Assembly: GCA_905147135.1 (NCBI GenBank)
Contig: LR990043.1
Span: forward strand, 21,949,584-22,013,583
DNA: 64,000 bases
From: Blastobasis lacticolella
Lineage: Eukaryota; Arthropoda; Insecta; Lepidoptera; Blastobasidae
Direction of reading: 5' to 3'
This document shows positions 55,690 through 64,000 of the stretch, one piece after another (position 1 is the stretch's first letter; every line of letters begins with the position of its first letter). Below the pieces are notes generated by a model that did no database searches, was not told the origin of the DNA, and saw only the letters and a list, made by a program, of their open reading frames with translations. Made by a program: the position numbers and the translations under genes.

Positions 55690-55840
55690 TGATCTAGTTG
55701 CAGCATGCTTGCGAGACCGATGACCATGGTTAAGCATGGCCGCAATGTCTCGGAATAAGATGGGTGACCATTTCGTATTTTGATCCTATTCGAACTTCAG
55801 CACCGCAACAAGCTCGCCACTCGTTAGGTGTGTTTTCCGT
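55690..55840 (+). mobile_element. 5S rRNA-like SINE
   Basis: GACCGATGACCATGGTTAAGC and GATGGGTGACCAT resemble the A-box side and C-box (GATGGGTGACC) of 5S rRNA, in the right order and spacing (about 30 bp apart). The following tail ends CAACAAGCTCGCCACTCG, also present at 31650-31770. A 5S-headed SINE (SINE3 type) is the simplest reading. The 5' third of 5S is missing, so it is not a 5S gene. Confidence 0.6.
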
Positions 55841-55845
55841 TTGTT

Positions 55846-56350
55846 CTTCTGCACACGAGTGCCCGAGGTTCGCCTAGACCATGATCCACGATTTGGCATA
55901 ATTACAGTGAAACGACTGCCATCTGACCGTAACCCTGCTACCAGAGGACCTGCCCAGATTGAATCATGCTTGAATCAATGCATGATATTCAGTCGCCTGA
56001 ATGTTCAAGTTTCATTACGATATTTTCTCTCACCATATGAGCATTCGTTGTACCGTGTGGTGTCCAGCAGAGTAGAATACCACCAACCCCTGACACTAGT
56101 GGGTGTCGTACAAGGCGATTAATGTTTTCAAAGTAAAAGATCTAGAGTCTTTAGACTGGAAAATGGGCAGCAGCGTTTTCCATTGTTATATTAATAACAC
56201 TGCGATCTCCAACCCGCCTGCCGAGCGTGGAGATTATGGCAATAACCTCCACTTTTATGGGAGAGGCCCTAAGTTCTGCAGTGGATTGATACGGGTTGTG
56301 ATAGGAGGATAATGATTTGAGCACCGGATAGCATTCAACTTATGTACACA
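55846..56350 (-). mobile_element. SINE B split by SINE G
   Basis: The body (CACACGAGTGCCCGAGG, ATGATCCACGATTTGG, CTGCCATCTGACC) runs to 56043, is interrupted, and resumes at 56319 with GAGCACCGGATAGCATTCAA. A tandem copy of GAATCA..ATGATATTC lies in the middle. Confidence 0.8.
56044..56318 (+). mobile_element. SINE G inserted into SINE B
   Basis: GTGTGGTGTCCAGCAGAG, GTGGGTGTCGTACAAGGCG, ATGGGCAGCAGCG and TCTGCAGTGGATTG are present in order. GAGCA flanks both sides (56039-56043 and 56319-56323). At 275 bp it is slightly longer than the other two copies. Confidence 0.85.
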
Positions 56351-56613
56351 CATGTTTTATCACCGTAAATGATGGATTGTCTTTAATTAATATAAATGGA
56401 TATCGGACAAGCTTGGTTGTAAATGTTACTGAAGGTTACTCAATCAATTTAAAAGCACCCAGAATCATTTTCAGTCCACTATACCGAAGTTTACGAGTGA
56501 AATAGCCCTTAATAGCCTTATCATTAAATACGGAAATACACGAACTTAAACAGAATTAGGTTTTCAATCAACTGTGTTTACTCTTGTTTATATATTGTTG
56601 GGTATATTTTTTA
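56351..56613. other. unassigned DNA next to the RTE LINE
   Basis: No feature was recognised. TATATTTTTTA at 56603-56613 may be the left target duplication of the LINE. Confidence 0.4.
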
Positions 56614-57133
56614 GAGAGGGCGCCACCGTTGCGCTGCGAACAGCTGTTTTTAGTAGCTCTGTTATTTAAAGTGCAAAAAAATTGTTTAAAGTGTTAATTC
56701 ATTTAAAAAATACTTATTATTCAAAACAAATTTGCTCAAAAATACTGTGTATAGAAGATAATTATCGAAACTCAAGAAAACACAGATAAAACAACATACA
56801 TAGTGACACCAAGAACTACAATTTATTAGTGTAAAAGAACTACAAGAAACAAAAAGTACACTGAAGTCATACGAAACGCAAGGCAACAGATAAAAATGGC
56901 TCAAATAAAAGTACGAAAATAGTAAGTACAAAATATTTTTGGGCTAACATAACCTAACTGTTAACCGTTAGTCATCAATAACCGCCATTCTCATCTAATA
57001 TTAAAACCAGCGCCATCTGTTGTTGAGTAGAACAAAATATTGGCTTTTCAAGCTATAACGAAGTACAGATATCGAATAAGCAGAACTAACGCCATCTAGT
57101 AGCGAATAGCAAGAAGTATTATTTTTGAGAAAC

Positions 57134-57928
57134 ATGGAAGATATAACAAATATTTTAAGATCCATTCAATTAGATTTAGCAGAACAGAAAAAAGAAATGA
57201 AAGAAATGGAAGCAAATATTACTAACAGTATTAATAAAACCATCAACGACAACTTTAGGGGACTAGAGCAAAAATACGGCGAATTAAATAAACAACTACA
57301 AACTCAAGAAGAAACTCTAGATCGCATTGAAAGATTTAATAGGAAGAAAAACTTGGTTTTTTTCGGTGTTGAAGAAGGAGAGAAAAGCTACCAAGAACTA
57401 GAAAATAAAATTTTAGAGTTAATGACCAAAAATAATTTCCCATGCGAGAGGAACGAAATTGAAGCAGTGAAACGGCTAGGGAAAAAAGGAGAAAAGCTGC
57501 GACCTGTTACAGTAACTTTCACTACAATGGGGAAAAAAATATTACTACTCCAAAATAAAATTAAATTTGAACAAACAAAAATTTATTTTAAAGAAGACTA
57601 CCCATTAAAAGTTTTGGAGAAAAGGAAACAATTACAAACAGAACTATTAAAATACAAAGCCGAAGGTAAAAAAGCTATAATTAAATACGATAAGCTCATA
57701 GTTCTGAACCAAGATAAACCCAACAATGAACTCAACCAATCCGAGGGCAACCAACAACAACCAAAAAAGCGAAGCCTACATATCTCGCCTAGCCAAGACA
57801 GAAAAGGCCAAGAAAATCAAGCCACAAAGAAAAACAGGACACAAATCACAGCCTTCATGAAACCAATGAAAGCCTCCGAATCGAACTCAGACTCTACGGA
57901 AAATCAAACTTCCACACCTAAAGTTTAG
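57134..57928 (+). CDS. RTE LINE ORF1 protein (coiled coil, L1 ORF1-like RNA binding)
   Basis: 264 codons. The ATG at 57134 lies in a good insect context (GAAACATGG), so I prefer it over the upstream in-frame TTG at 57125. Residues ~5-70 are Glu/Lys/Gln-rich and heptad-like, as in a trimerising coiled coil. RFNRKKNLVFFGVEEGE opens an RRM-like block, AVKRLGKKGEKLRPVTVTF follows, then KIYFKEDYPLKVLEKRKQL and KKAIIKYDKLIV match the C-terminal RNA-binding domain of L1-type ORF1 proteins. The tail is polar and Lys/Arg-rich (QQQPKKRSLH), suiting nucleic-acid binding. In related elements such proteins coat the RNA in a ribonucleoprotein. It ends at TAG (57926-57928), and ORF2 continues in frame. No stops or frameshifts; the frame seems preserved. 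Confidence 0.88.
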   Translation: MEDITNILRSIQLDLAEQKKEMKEMEANITNSINKTINDNFRGLEQKYGELNKQLQTQEETLDRIERFNRKKNLVFFGVEEGEKSYQELENKILELMTKNNFPCERNEIEAVKRLGKKGEKLRPVTVTFTTMGKKILLLQNKIKFEQTKIYFKEDYPLKVLEKRKQLQTELLKYKAEGKKAIIKYDKLIVLNQDKPNNELNQSEGNQQQPKKRSLHISPSQDRKGQENQATKKNRTQITAFMKPMKASESNSDSTENQTSTPKV

Positions 57929-57983
57929 CAACTACCGGAGCCCCCTCTGCCTCAAAACCCAATACGGCAGGTCACCGCGGGGG
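57926..57983 (+). promoter_or_regulatory. candidate stop-codon readthrough site between ORF1 and ORF2
   Basis: The ORF1 stop is TAG followed by CAA CTA, matching the CAR-YYA readthrough context of tobacco mosaic virus-type recoding. CCCCC (57941-57945) can pair with GGGGG (57979-57983) and CTGCC with GGCAG, giving a possible stem-loop that begins 12 nt downstream. ORF2 is in the same frame, with no stop until 58238 and no ATG before 58097. Pairing is by inspection only. Confidence 0.6.
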
Positions 57984-58885
57984 AGAAAAGCAGACACAGT
58001 TTTTCTCTTGACTATAACCCTCCAATAAAACAAAGAAAGGATAACACATACACTCTATACATTGGTACTTACAATGTGAGATCACTGGCAAGCCCTATGA
58101 AGCTAACAGAACTCGAAAACGCACTAAAATACATTAAATACGACATTATTGGACTGTCAGAAGTAAGAAGATTAGGTAGCTGTATTGACGAATACCATGA
58201 ATTTATATTATGCTATAATGGTCAAACCAAAGGAAAATAAGGAGTCGGTTTCATTATAAAAAAGAATCTAAAACCATGTATTAAAAGCTTCAGAGGGCTC
58301 TCAGACAGAGTAGCGCTTTTAGAGGTAGAGATACAAAACTTTACAATCTCTATTATTCAAGTATACGCACCCACTGAAGAATCGGAGCAGTCAGAAATTG
58401 ACTTATTCTACAGTACTCTACATGAAGCTCATGAACTTGCAAGCCGAAACGTTATTGTAATGGGCGATTTTAATGCGAAAGTAGGGACGACAAAACATGA
58501 AGAAAACAAATTTTTAGGTAATTTTGGATACGGGACAAGAAGCTCAAGAGGCCAACAATTAATACTATACGCTCAAGAAAACAACATGTCCATTATGAAT
58601 ACTTTTTTCAAGAAAAAGTGCAGTCGAAAATGGACGTGGATCTCTCCGGACCAGAAAACGAAAAATGAATTAGATTATATACTTACCAACTTCCCAAAAC
58701 GATTCCAAGACGTGCACGTCTTAAATAAATTTAAGTTTTCATCAGATCATAGATTGGTAAGATCAAAAATACAACTTACGCCAATGAAAAAAAATAGAAC
58801 ACAATACAAATGCCCTACCAACCCACTCAAAGATCTAAGCGATATAAGTCGTTACCTAGAAAAACTTGAGAAAATATTCAAAAAA
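57929..58885 (+). pseudogene. RTE LINE ORF2, linker and endonuclease part
   Basis: It continues the ORF1 frame through ~40 codons without an ATG into an apurinic-type endonuclease: TLYIGTYNVRSL, IIGLSEVRRLG (catalytic Glu), IIQVYAPTEE, VMGDFNAKVG (catalytic Asp and Asn), WTWISPDQKTKNELDYIL and FSSDHRLVRSK (catalytic Asp and His). This is the EEP-type endonuclease that nicks target DNA. The first in-frame ATG (58097) lies inside this domain. Lesions: TAA at 58238-58240, just before GVGFIIKKN, and a frameshift in the A-run near 58880, where the frame moves by one base. Apart from these the domain reads cleanly. Confidence 0.85.
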
Positions 58886-60228
58886 TAGAGATTGACAGTA
58901 ACAGTTCAGGCCAAAGCTTATACAATCAACTAGAAAAATGCATACTAAATAGCATGAAAAAAGAAAAAATAGAGAAAAGTACGAATATAGCAAATAAAAT
59001 ACTCACAAATGAAACATTGGACCTAATTAAAGAACGTTTTAAACTGCAAAATATAAAACCAAAAACATCTGACGATAAAAAGAGACTTAGCTCTATTTAC
59101 AAGAGAACAAACAAAAGTATAAGAAAAGACTACAATAATTACAGATCCAAAACTATAGAAAAACATCTAAATACTACCGGAAGCTGCAAACGTGCATATA
59201 AGGAACTCTGTACACACAAAACATGGATACCGTGTCTTACAGATGGCTCTACCTGTGCAAATATCAGAGATAGGATACTTAAAATAGCAACAAATTTCTA
59301 CAAACATCTCTATGACCAGAAAGAGAGACACGAACACAGTGAAAAAATAAACTTTTACTCTCAGAAAGAACCGGCTATGGACTGGAATGAAAAAGAAATA
59401 GAGCGGCAGATAAAAAAGTTAAAACCAGAAAAGAGCCCAGGTCCGGATGGAATCCCTAATGAGGCCATAAAACTAGGAGCAAAGCTGCTCGTACCGATAA
59501 TAACTTGCCTATTTAACATCATTAATAATGAACAAAGAGTTCCAGAACAATGGACCAAATCAAATATAATTTTACTGTATAAGAAGGGAGATCCAAAAGA
59601 CATAGGCAATTATCGACCGATTAGCCTACTACCGTGTCTATATAAATTATTTTCGTCTTGTATCCTAGGTCGAATAACTGCAGAAATTAATGACAATCAG
59701 CCGGTAGAGCAGGCGGGCTTTCGACGAGGCTATTCAACTGTTGACCATATTCAAGTCCTCGACAACATAATAGAGAAATACAAAGAATTTCAAAGACCTC
59801 TATACATCGCCTTTATCGATTATCAAAAAGCATTCGACTCTATTTCACATACTTCTATCTGGGAGGCGCTAAGAGAAAACGGAATAGACGAAACTTACTG
59901 CAATATTATAAAAAACATCTATGAGAATAGCACAAGTAGAGTGAGCCTAGAAAACAGTGGCCCCGAAATAAAAATTAAACGAGGCGTAAAACAGGGCGAC
60001 CCTCTATCCCCAAAACTTTTTATTGCAGTGCTAGACATGTTATTCAAAAAACTTGAGTGGAAAGGTCTTGGTATTAATATAAACAACAACTACTTGAGCC
60101 ACTTGCGCTTTGCTGACGACATAATAATATTTTCGGAATCAAGCCTGCAACTTGAACATATGATACAGACTCTTCAAAAACAAAGTGCAGACGTTGGACT
60201 AGAAATGAATGTTCAGAAAACTAAATGA
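58886..60228 (+). pseudogene. RTE LINE ORF2, reverse transcriptase part
   Basis: Frame 1 continues from the shift through an Lys-rich linker into a non-LTR reverse transcriptase. Motifs in order: KLKPEKSPGPDGIPNEAI, IILLYKKGDPKDIGNYRPIS, QAGFRRGYSTVDHI, IAFIDYQKAFDSI (catalytic Asp at 59818-59820), RGVKQGDPLSP, LRFADDIIIF (catalytic Asp pair at 60115-60120). LEMNVQKTK then meets TGA at 60226-60228, where the frame continues beyond in phase; a single base change would account for it. All catalytic residues are intact. Length and motifs match RTE ORF2. No RNase H domain is present, as expected. Confidence 0.88.
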
Positions 60229-60882
60229 ATGACCAATTCCATCAAAACACCGATTAAAGTTAGAGACATAAATATAGAGTACGTTGATAGCTACATATAC
60301 CTAGGAAAACAAGTATCACTGCACCCAAACAGTAACGTAGAAGAAATTAACAGGAGAATAAATATATCGTGGAAAAAATTCTGGGCTCACAAGGAAATAC
60401 TTAAAGGAGATTTTCCACTCGCCCTGAAAAAGAAAGTAATGGACAGCGCAATACTTCCCTGTCTCGCGTACGGTTCCCAGACTTGGATATACACAGAACA
60501 GGTGAAAGAAAAAATTAAAACATGCCAGTCTGCAATGGAAAGATCAATCCTAAAAATACGAAGAATAAATAAAATACGTAACAGCATAATAAGAGATCAA
60601 ACAAAACTGATAGATTTTTTGCGTTACTCTATGAAACTGAAGTGGAAATGGGCTGGACACCTGGCTAGGACGAAAGATAAAAGATGGACAAAGCAAGTCG
60701 TAATGTGGAAAGGACCTACAGGAAAGAGAAAACGGGGAAGACCGCCAAGAAGATGGGTAGACGATATAAAGAGAATAGCAGGAGACAAATGGCAAATCAA
60801 GGCGAAAGACAGAAAGGAATGGCAAAAATTGGAGGAGGCCTTTACCCTAGAGAGGGGCTCTCATTTGAATAATAATACATAG
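60229..60882 (+). pseudogene. RTE LINE ORF2, C-terminal part
   Basis: Same frame as the RT segment, past the TGA. It contains YLGKQVSLHPNSNV, LAYGSQTWIYTEQ, AMERSILKIRR, LKWKWAGHLAR, GRPPRRWVDDI and EWQKLEEAF, and ends at TAG (60880-60882). The WAGHLAR and GRPPRRW pattern is the conserved RTE tail. 217 codons, uninterrupted. It overlaps no other gene. Confidence 0.85.
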
Positions 60883-61133
60883 ATAATTATAAAAAGATAA
60901 AATAACAATAACAAAATATTTATATTGATAAATAAATATAAATACCAATAATAAATTGAAATAAAATATTATGAAAATGATTAAAAATATATAAAGAAAT
61001 TATGCAATTAGCCTTTACTAATTAATTATATCAATATAAAATTATGATAATTATCTACTTGCATGTAAAAAAAAATGTATATTGCATGAAATGAGAATTA
61101 AATAAAAGGTTTTTTATTTATTTATTTATTATT

Positions 61134-61282
61134 TATATTTTTATACAACTCAGCGACAAACGAGCAGCCCAACCGATATGGAAAGCGCCATAAAGCTTTC
61201 CAATAAAGCTAGATTCACTGATACTAAATACATTTATCTTTGTTTTATTTCAATCCACATCTAATAAACAGCCTTTATATAC
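61134..61282. other. unassigned DNA after the RTE LINE
   Basis: No feature was recognised. AGCGCCATAAAGCTTTCC at 61185-61202 lacks a full repeat match. Confidence 0.35.
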
Positions 61283-61335
61283 TATACTAGAGATCCGCAT
61301 CAGCTTCGTGCGGATTTTTGGCTTTTGTTTTACTA
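61283..61335 (+). repeat. dispersed repeat, left part (GATCCGCATCAGCTTCGTG)
   Basis: GAGATCCGCATCAGC and GTGCGGATTTT are common moth-repeat phrases. The right part of the same repeat follows the LINE at 61590-61712, so a later insertion probably split it. Confidence 0.5.
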
Positions 61336-61339
61336 TCAT

Positions 61340-61584
61340 ATGCATGTATTTTGTATCCAGTGAATGTATATATAATAGGTATATGTTTATTATGTGTTTT
61401 TTTTAATAGTAAATGTATTTATAGTATTCAATTTAATTTAATCTCATTTTTTTTTTCACTTATGTCAATGTTTTCCTGTTGGTACCTACTTAATCACTCT
61501 CTGCATGGTCTGCTGGTTGACTGTTAGGCAAAGCCTCAATGGCTTTAAGTCCGCCAATTGCTGGAATAAAAAAAAAAAAAAAGT
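61340..61584 (+). mobile_element. LINE 3' UTR with poly(A) tail
   Basis: CTCTCTGCATGGTCTGCTGG, AAAGCCTCAATGGCTTTAAG and CGCCAATTGCTGGAATAAAA match the complement of 33660-33780. It ends in about 16 A's. Confidence 0.75.
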
Positions 61585-61589
61585 AATAT

Positions 61590-61712
61590 ACACATAAACC
61601 TTCCGAAAGAAATTCAGTAACTCATGGTGGAAATCACATCAAAATCTGTTTCGTAGTTTAGGCGTTAGCGGAAATACATACAGACAGACACGGAAAACAA
61701 CTTTAATTTACA
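61590..61712 (+). repeat. dispersed repeat, right part
   Basis: TCACATCAAAATCTGTTTCG, TAGTTTAGGCGTTAG and CATACAGACAGACA are typical of the same repeat as 61283-61335. Confidence 0.5.
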
Positions 61713-62261
61713 CTGTGTGAGGATAAGGAATAAGAAATAATCATACTCATTTATTGTGGTATGTTTGATCTAAGCTTTTATCACGAAAATTAGCAAAATA
61801 TCATCAGGAAGAAGATGCACCAAATTTTTTGTTGGCAGTTGATATAGAAAGATATGGTACATTAACCTGGCTCTCGTCCAAAAATGGTACCAGATGCATC
61901 CAAAATATGTTGCCTGTCACGGTACATGGGTTTATGAGGCAATGCATTTCAAACTTTATTAAATAAATGTTGAAAATGATGTTACATTGCACCACTTTGA
62001 AAGTATTTGATTCCTTAGTCTACAGTGTATTGACTCCAATTTAATAATCAATTTACTTAATAACTATAGATTGGGAGTTGTCGTTCATGTTCCTCGGTAA
62101 TTTTACTGCATGAAACTACTTCGTAAAATTTATTGGCTATTAACCAGTCCGAGTGGGGTTCACCATAGTGTATAGGTTGTGGAAGTTATCGTTGTTCAAA
62201 GGATCTACCTATCTCATCGTTTGATTTATATAGAGTTAATTTTTGAGCTACTATATCTCGT
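61713..62261. other. unassigned DNA
   Basis: No exon was recognised. Confidence 0.4.
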
Positions 62262-62655
62262 GAGCGAGAGGTACCAGGTTAGTACCCCACTGCCTCCATG
62301 TAATAATTACTGTTTTCTGAGTAATGTACGTTATTTGATACTAACAGATGTGGCGATCTCTGGTGTCGGAGGCCAAGATCCCCTTTGGGTCGCTGAGCCA
62401 GCGCACTAAGTAAGGAAATAAGTCACCAATGCTTTTACTTAACGAAACCTGCACATTCAGGCGGCTGAATGTGTAACCATGATCGAATCTGGTCAGGTTC
62501 TTCTGGTAGCAGGGTACGTAACCAGATGTAGGGTACGTAGTCAGATGGCAGTCGCTCCATTGTAATTACCTTATCTGCCAAATCCTGGATCATGGTCAAG
62601 GCAGACCCCGGGCCCTCGTGCGCGAGAGCATAACTGAGACATCAACGTCAAGATT
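62262..62655 (+). mobile_element. SINE B split by a family K insertion
   Basis: Head fragment GAGCGAGAGGTACCAGGTTA, body to TTATTTGATACTAACAG, then family K (62345-62425), then ACGAAACCTGCACATTCAGG to the terminus ATCAACGTCAAGATTATT. It is otherwise nearly complete with a small internal duplication (GGGTACGTA). Confidence 0.8.
62345..62425 (+). repeat. family K LINE-like 3' sequence
   Basis: GGTGTCGGAGGCCAAGATCC, CCTTTGGGTCGCTGAGCC and AAGTAAGG match 21345-21414. It is inserted in SINE B. Confidence 0.6.
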
Positions 62656-63103
62656 ATTACTATTTTTATTTAATAGTTTTTGAGCTACTATCGAACCTCG
62701 GCGATTCTGTAAATATCCGAAACCTTTATTAAAGAATATTTTCTTGTTTTTTACCATTTTAGACACCTACTTTTCCATAGGCGGGTTTTAGTGTTCAATT
62801 GTTCCTTTTTTAGCACATTCAACGGAAGCTTAAGCTCTCAGGAAAACGGTCAAATTAAATAGCATCACTACAATATTGAAGTCTGAACGAATGAAGTTGC
62901 GGGGAAATACGCTGAACCCGTATTTAAAACACGCTTCCAAATATTTTTACTACGCGCGGATCGAATTCATGACCTTCATTAAGGTCACGACCATATTTAA
63001 GGTTAGTTGGTTTCGTCACGTTACATTATCACACGATTATAGGTAGTATAATTTTTTATACTAGCTTTTATAGTGCCCTGCTCGGCAGAGCTTTTTTTAA
63101 TAA
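62656..63103. other. unassigned DNA
   Basis: No exon or repeat was recognised. Confidence 0.4.
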
Positions 63104-63332
63104 TCGTGGACAAATTCACATAACGCCATATAGCCCCAAACTAAGCAAAGCTGGACTAAGGGTGCTAGGTATGTGATATACTAACTGATAACATACTTAT
63201 TATATATAGAGCACCCAGTCACGTAACAGAAATTAAATTTTATCATTTCAATTTCTGCCCAGCCCGAAATCGAACCCGGGACCTCTTGCGTGGCAGACCG
63301 ACATGTTGGCCTCTGAACCACTCAGGTCGTCG
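63104..63332 (-). mobile_element. SINE A copy
   Basis: Body GTGGACAAATTCACATAACG and the head with GAAATCGAACCCGGGACCTC and GAACCACTCAGGTCGTC. A well-kept B-box complement. Confidence 0.8.
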
Positions 63333-63784
63333 CGAAAAGTCGCGTCAGAGTAGAATTGCATCAACCCAATGCACCAACAATAGTATTTGTCGACGTTTCG
63401 TGAAAAGAACACATGTTCCATATTGTATACAGAACCGCGTTTCGAGACCAACTAGACAGACTATGCATGGCCTGAACTAGTGACGTAAATTAAAACGTGT
63501 GCAGAACTGAAATCGGCGCAATGCATTAAGAACCAAGTGCAAGTTTCGCGGCGCGGGAATCGGCGCTGGCATAACTAGGAGTTCTTAATGAGGACGTTTG
63601 CTTCGTACTAGATGGGGACTTAAGAATTGTTATCGTTTTCTTCGCATATGATGGACAAAAGGCGAATAGGGGATTTGATTATGATAATTGAGCTGCGAAT
63701 GTACCCCGAAGAGCGCAATCTGTACTCTTTCAAGGCCTGTGTGAAAGTTGAATCTAGTAAAGATATTGGTTAAAGCAATTTGTA
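63333..63784. other. unassigned DNA
   Basis: A mildly GC-rich stretch around 63500-63600. No gene was recognised. Confidence 0.4.
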
Positions 63785-63998
63785 TGACATTTTTTATGCT
63801 ACGCAGTGTCAAACGAGCAGACAGCCAACATGATGGTAAACAGTAACTGTCGCCCATAACATATACGCTACGATTGGATTGTTGCAGGCATAAAACATGC
63901 AGAACCCCAGATGCATTGTCACTGTAAAGACTAAAGATGAAATGCCTCATGCCTGTAATTACGCTGGCTACCTTATCCTTCAAATCGGTACACAGCAA
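63785..63998 (-). repeat. family J dispersed repeat
   Basis: ATGCTACGCAGTGTCAAACG, ATGATGGTAAACAGTAACTG and CTCATGCCTGTAATTACGCTG match 40010-40206. A 122-codon frame on the minus strand lies over it and is probably accidental. Confidence 0.7.
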
Positions 63999-64000
63999 TG

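Larger units (their letters stand above)
56614..61133 (+). mobile_element. RTE-clade LINE, nearly full length, ORF2 broken
   Basis: It starts near GAGAGGGCGCCACCG and ends in a (TTTA)n-type tail at about 61133. It holds a 5' UTR with two CGCCATCT motifs, an intact ORF1 (57134-57928), a same-frame ORF2 with endonuclease and reverse transcriptase, and a ~250-bp AT-rich 3' UTR. TATATTTTTTA (56603-56613) and TATATTTTTA (61134-61143) may be the target duplication but are low-complexity. There are only three small lesions in ~3 kb of ORF2, so it is a recent insertion. Confidence 0.9.

Noticed and set aside
55690..55840. Functional 5S rRNA gene
   Set aside because: Only the A-box side and C-box are recognisable, the 5' third is missing and a non-5S tail follows.
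57125..57133. TTG start at 57125 for LINE ORF1
   Set aside because: The ATG at 57134 has a strong insect context and eukaryotic translation rarely uses TTG.
60387..60825. Minus-strand frames over the LINE ORF2 C-terminus
   Set aside because: They are opposite-strand shadows of the clearly coding plus strand.
1..64000. LTR retrotransposon or endogenous virus
   Set aside because: No long terminal repeat pairs, protease or integrase motifs, or envelope-like frames were seen.

Overview
The window reads as a stretch of a moth or butterfly (Lepidoptera) nuclear genome, most likely intronic and intergenic DNA. The evidence is one small spliced host exon in a gene desert, base composition near 60% AT by eye, and dense insect mobile DNA. 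This includes an RTE-clade LINE, several short families I recognise from lepidopteran genomes, tRNA-derived SINEs, a TTAA-flanked piggyBac-type element and many inverted-repeat MITEs. Nothing looks bacterial, plasmid-borne or viral. No rRNA locus, functional tRNA, CRISPR array or LTR element was found.

Host gene content: the only confident host coding sequence is one exon on the minus strand (14896-15104). It encodes the C-terminal half of an immunoglobulin V/I-set domain of a Sidestep-family cell-adhesion receptor (DEGVYRC signature, clean AG and GTGAGT splice sites). Its neighbouring exons were not found, so much of the window may be intron of that gene. A TATA/initiator-like promoter with two small ORFs (27780-28399), a GC-rich open segment behind a good splice acceptor (9278-9491) and an ATG-less open frame (845-1165) are weak candidates.

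Mobile DNA, left to right: 2-6 kb holds SINE and LINE fragments. 7083-8045 is a 955-bp piggyBac-like element with a decayed transposase N-terminus. 10-18 kb carries LINE ORF2 3' remnants, a TA-flanked MITE and SINEs. 20-28 kb has a 582-bp foldback, two MITEs and several SINE B copies with clear target-site duplications. 28-40 kb holds SINE G, SINE A, LINE tails, and a 56-bp tandem array built from a reverse-transcriptase motif next to an inverted copy. 40-48 kb holds five inverted-repeat elements, one of them a nearly complete palindrome, plus a ~570-bp GC-rich unit repeated 2.5 times. 50-56 kb shows nested insertions. 56614-61133 is a nearly full-length RTE LINE with an intact ORF1 and an ORF2 broken by three small lesions. 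The remainder is SINE and LINE debris.

How the parts relate: SINE B, SINE G and the RTE-type LINE fragments share GAT-rich 3' tails and SINE insertions carry 5-18 bp duplications, which fits mobilisation in trans by RTE LINEs. The most interesting signal is in the RTE LINE. ORF1 ends in an amber codon followed by CAA CUA, which matches the CAR-YYA readthrough context. ORF2 continues in the same frame with no ATG until inside the endonuclease, and a possible stem-loop lies 12 nt downstream. This suggests ORF2 is made as an ORF1-ORF2 fusion by stop-codon readthrough. Family letters (A, B, C, D, E, G, J, K) are local labels, not database names.
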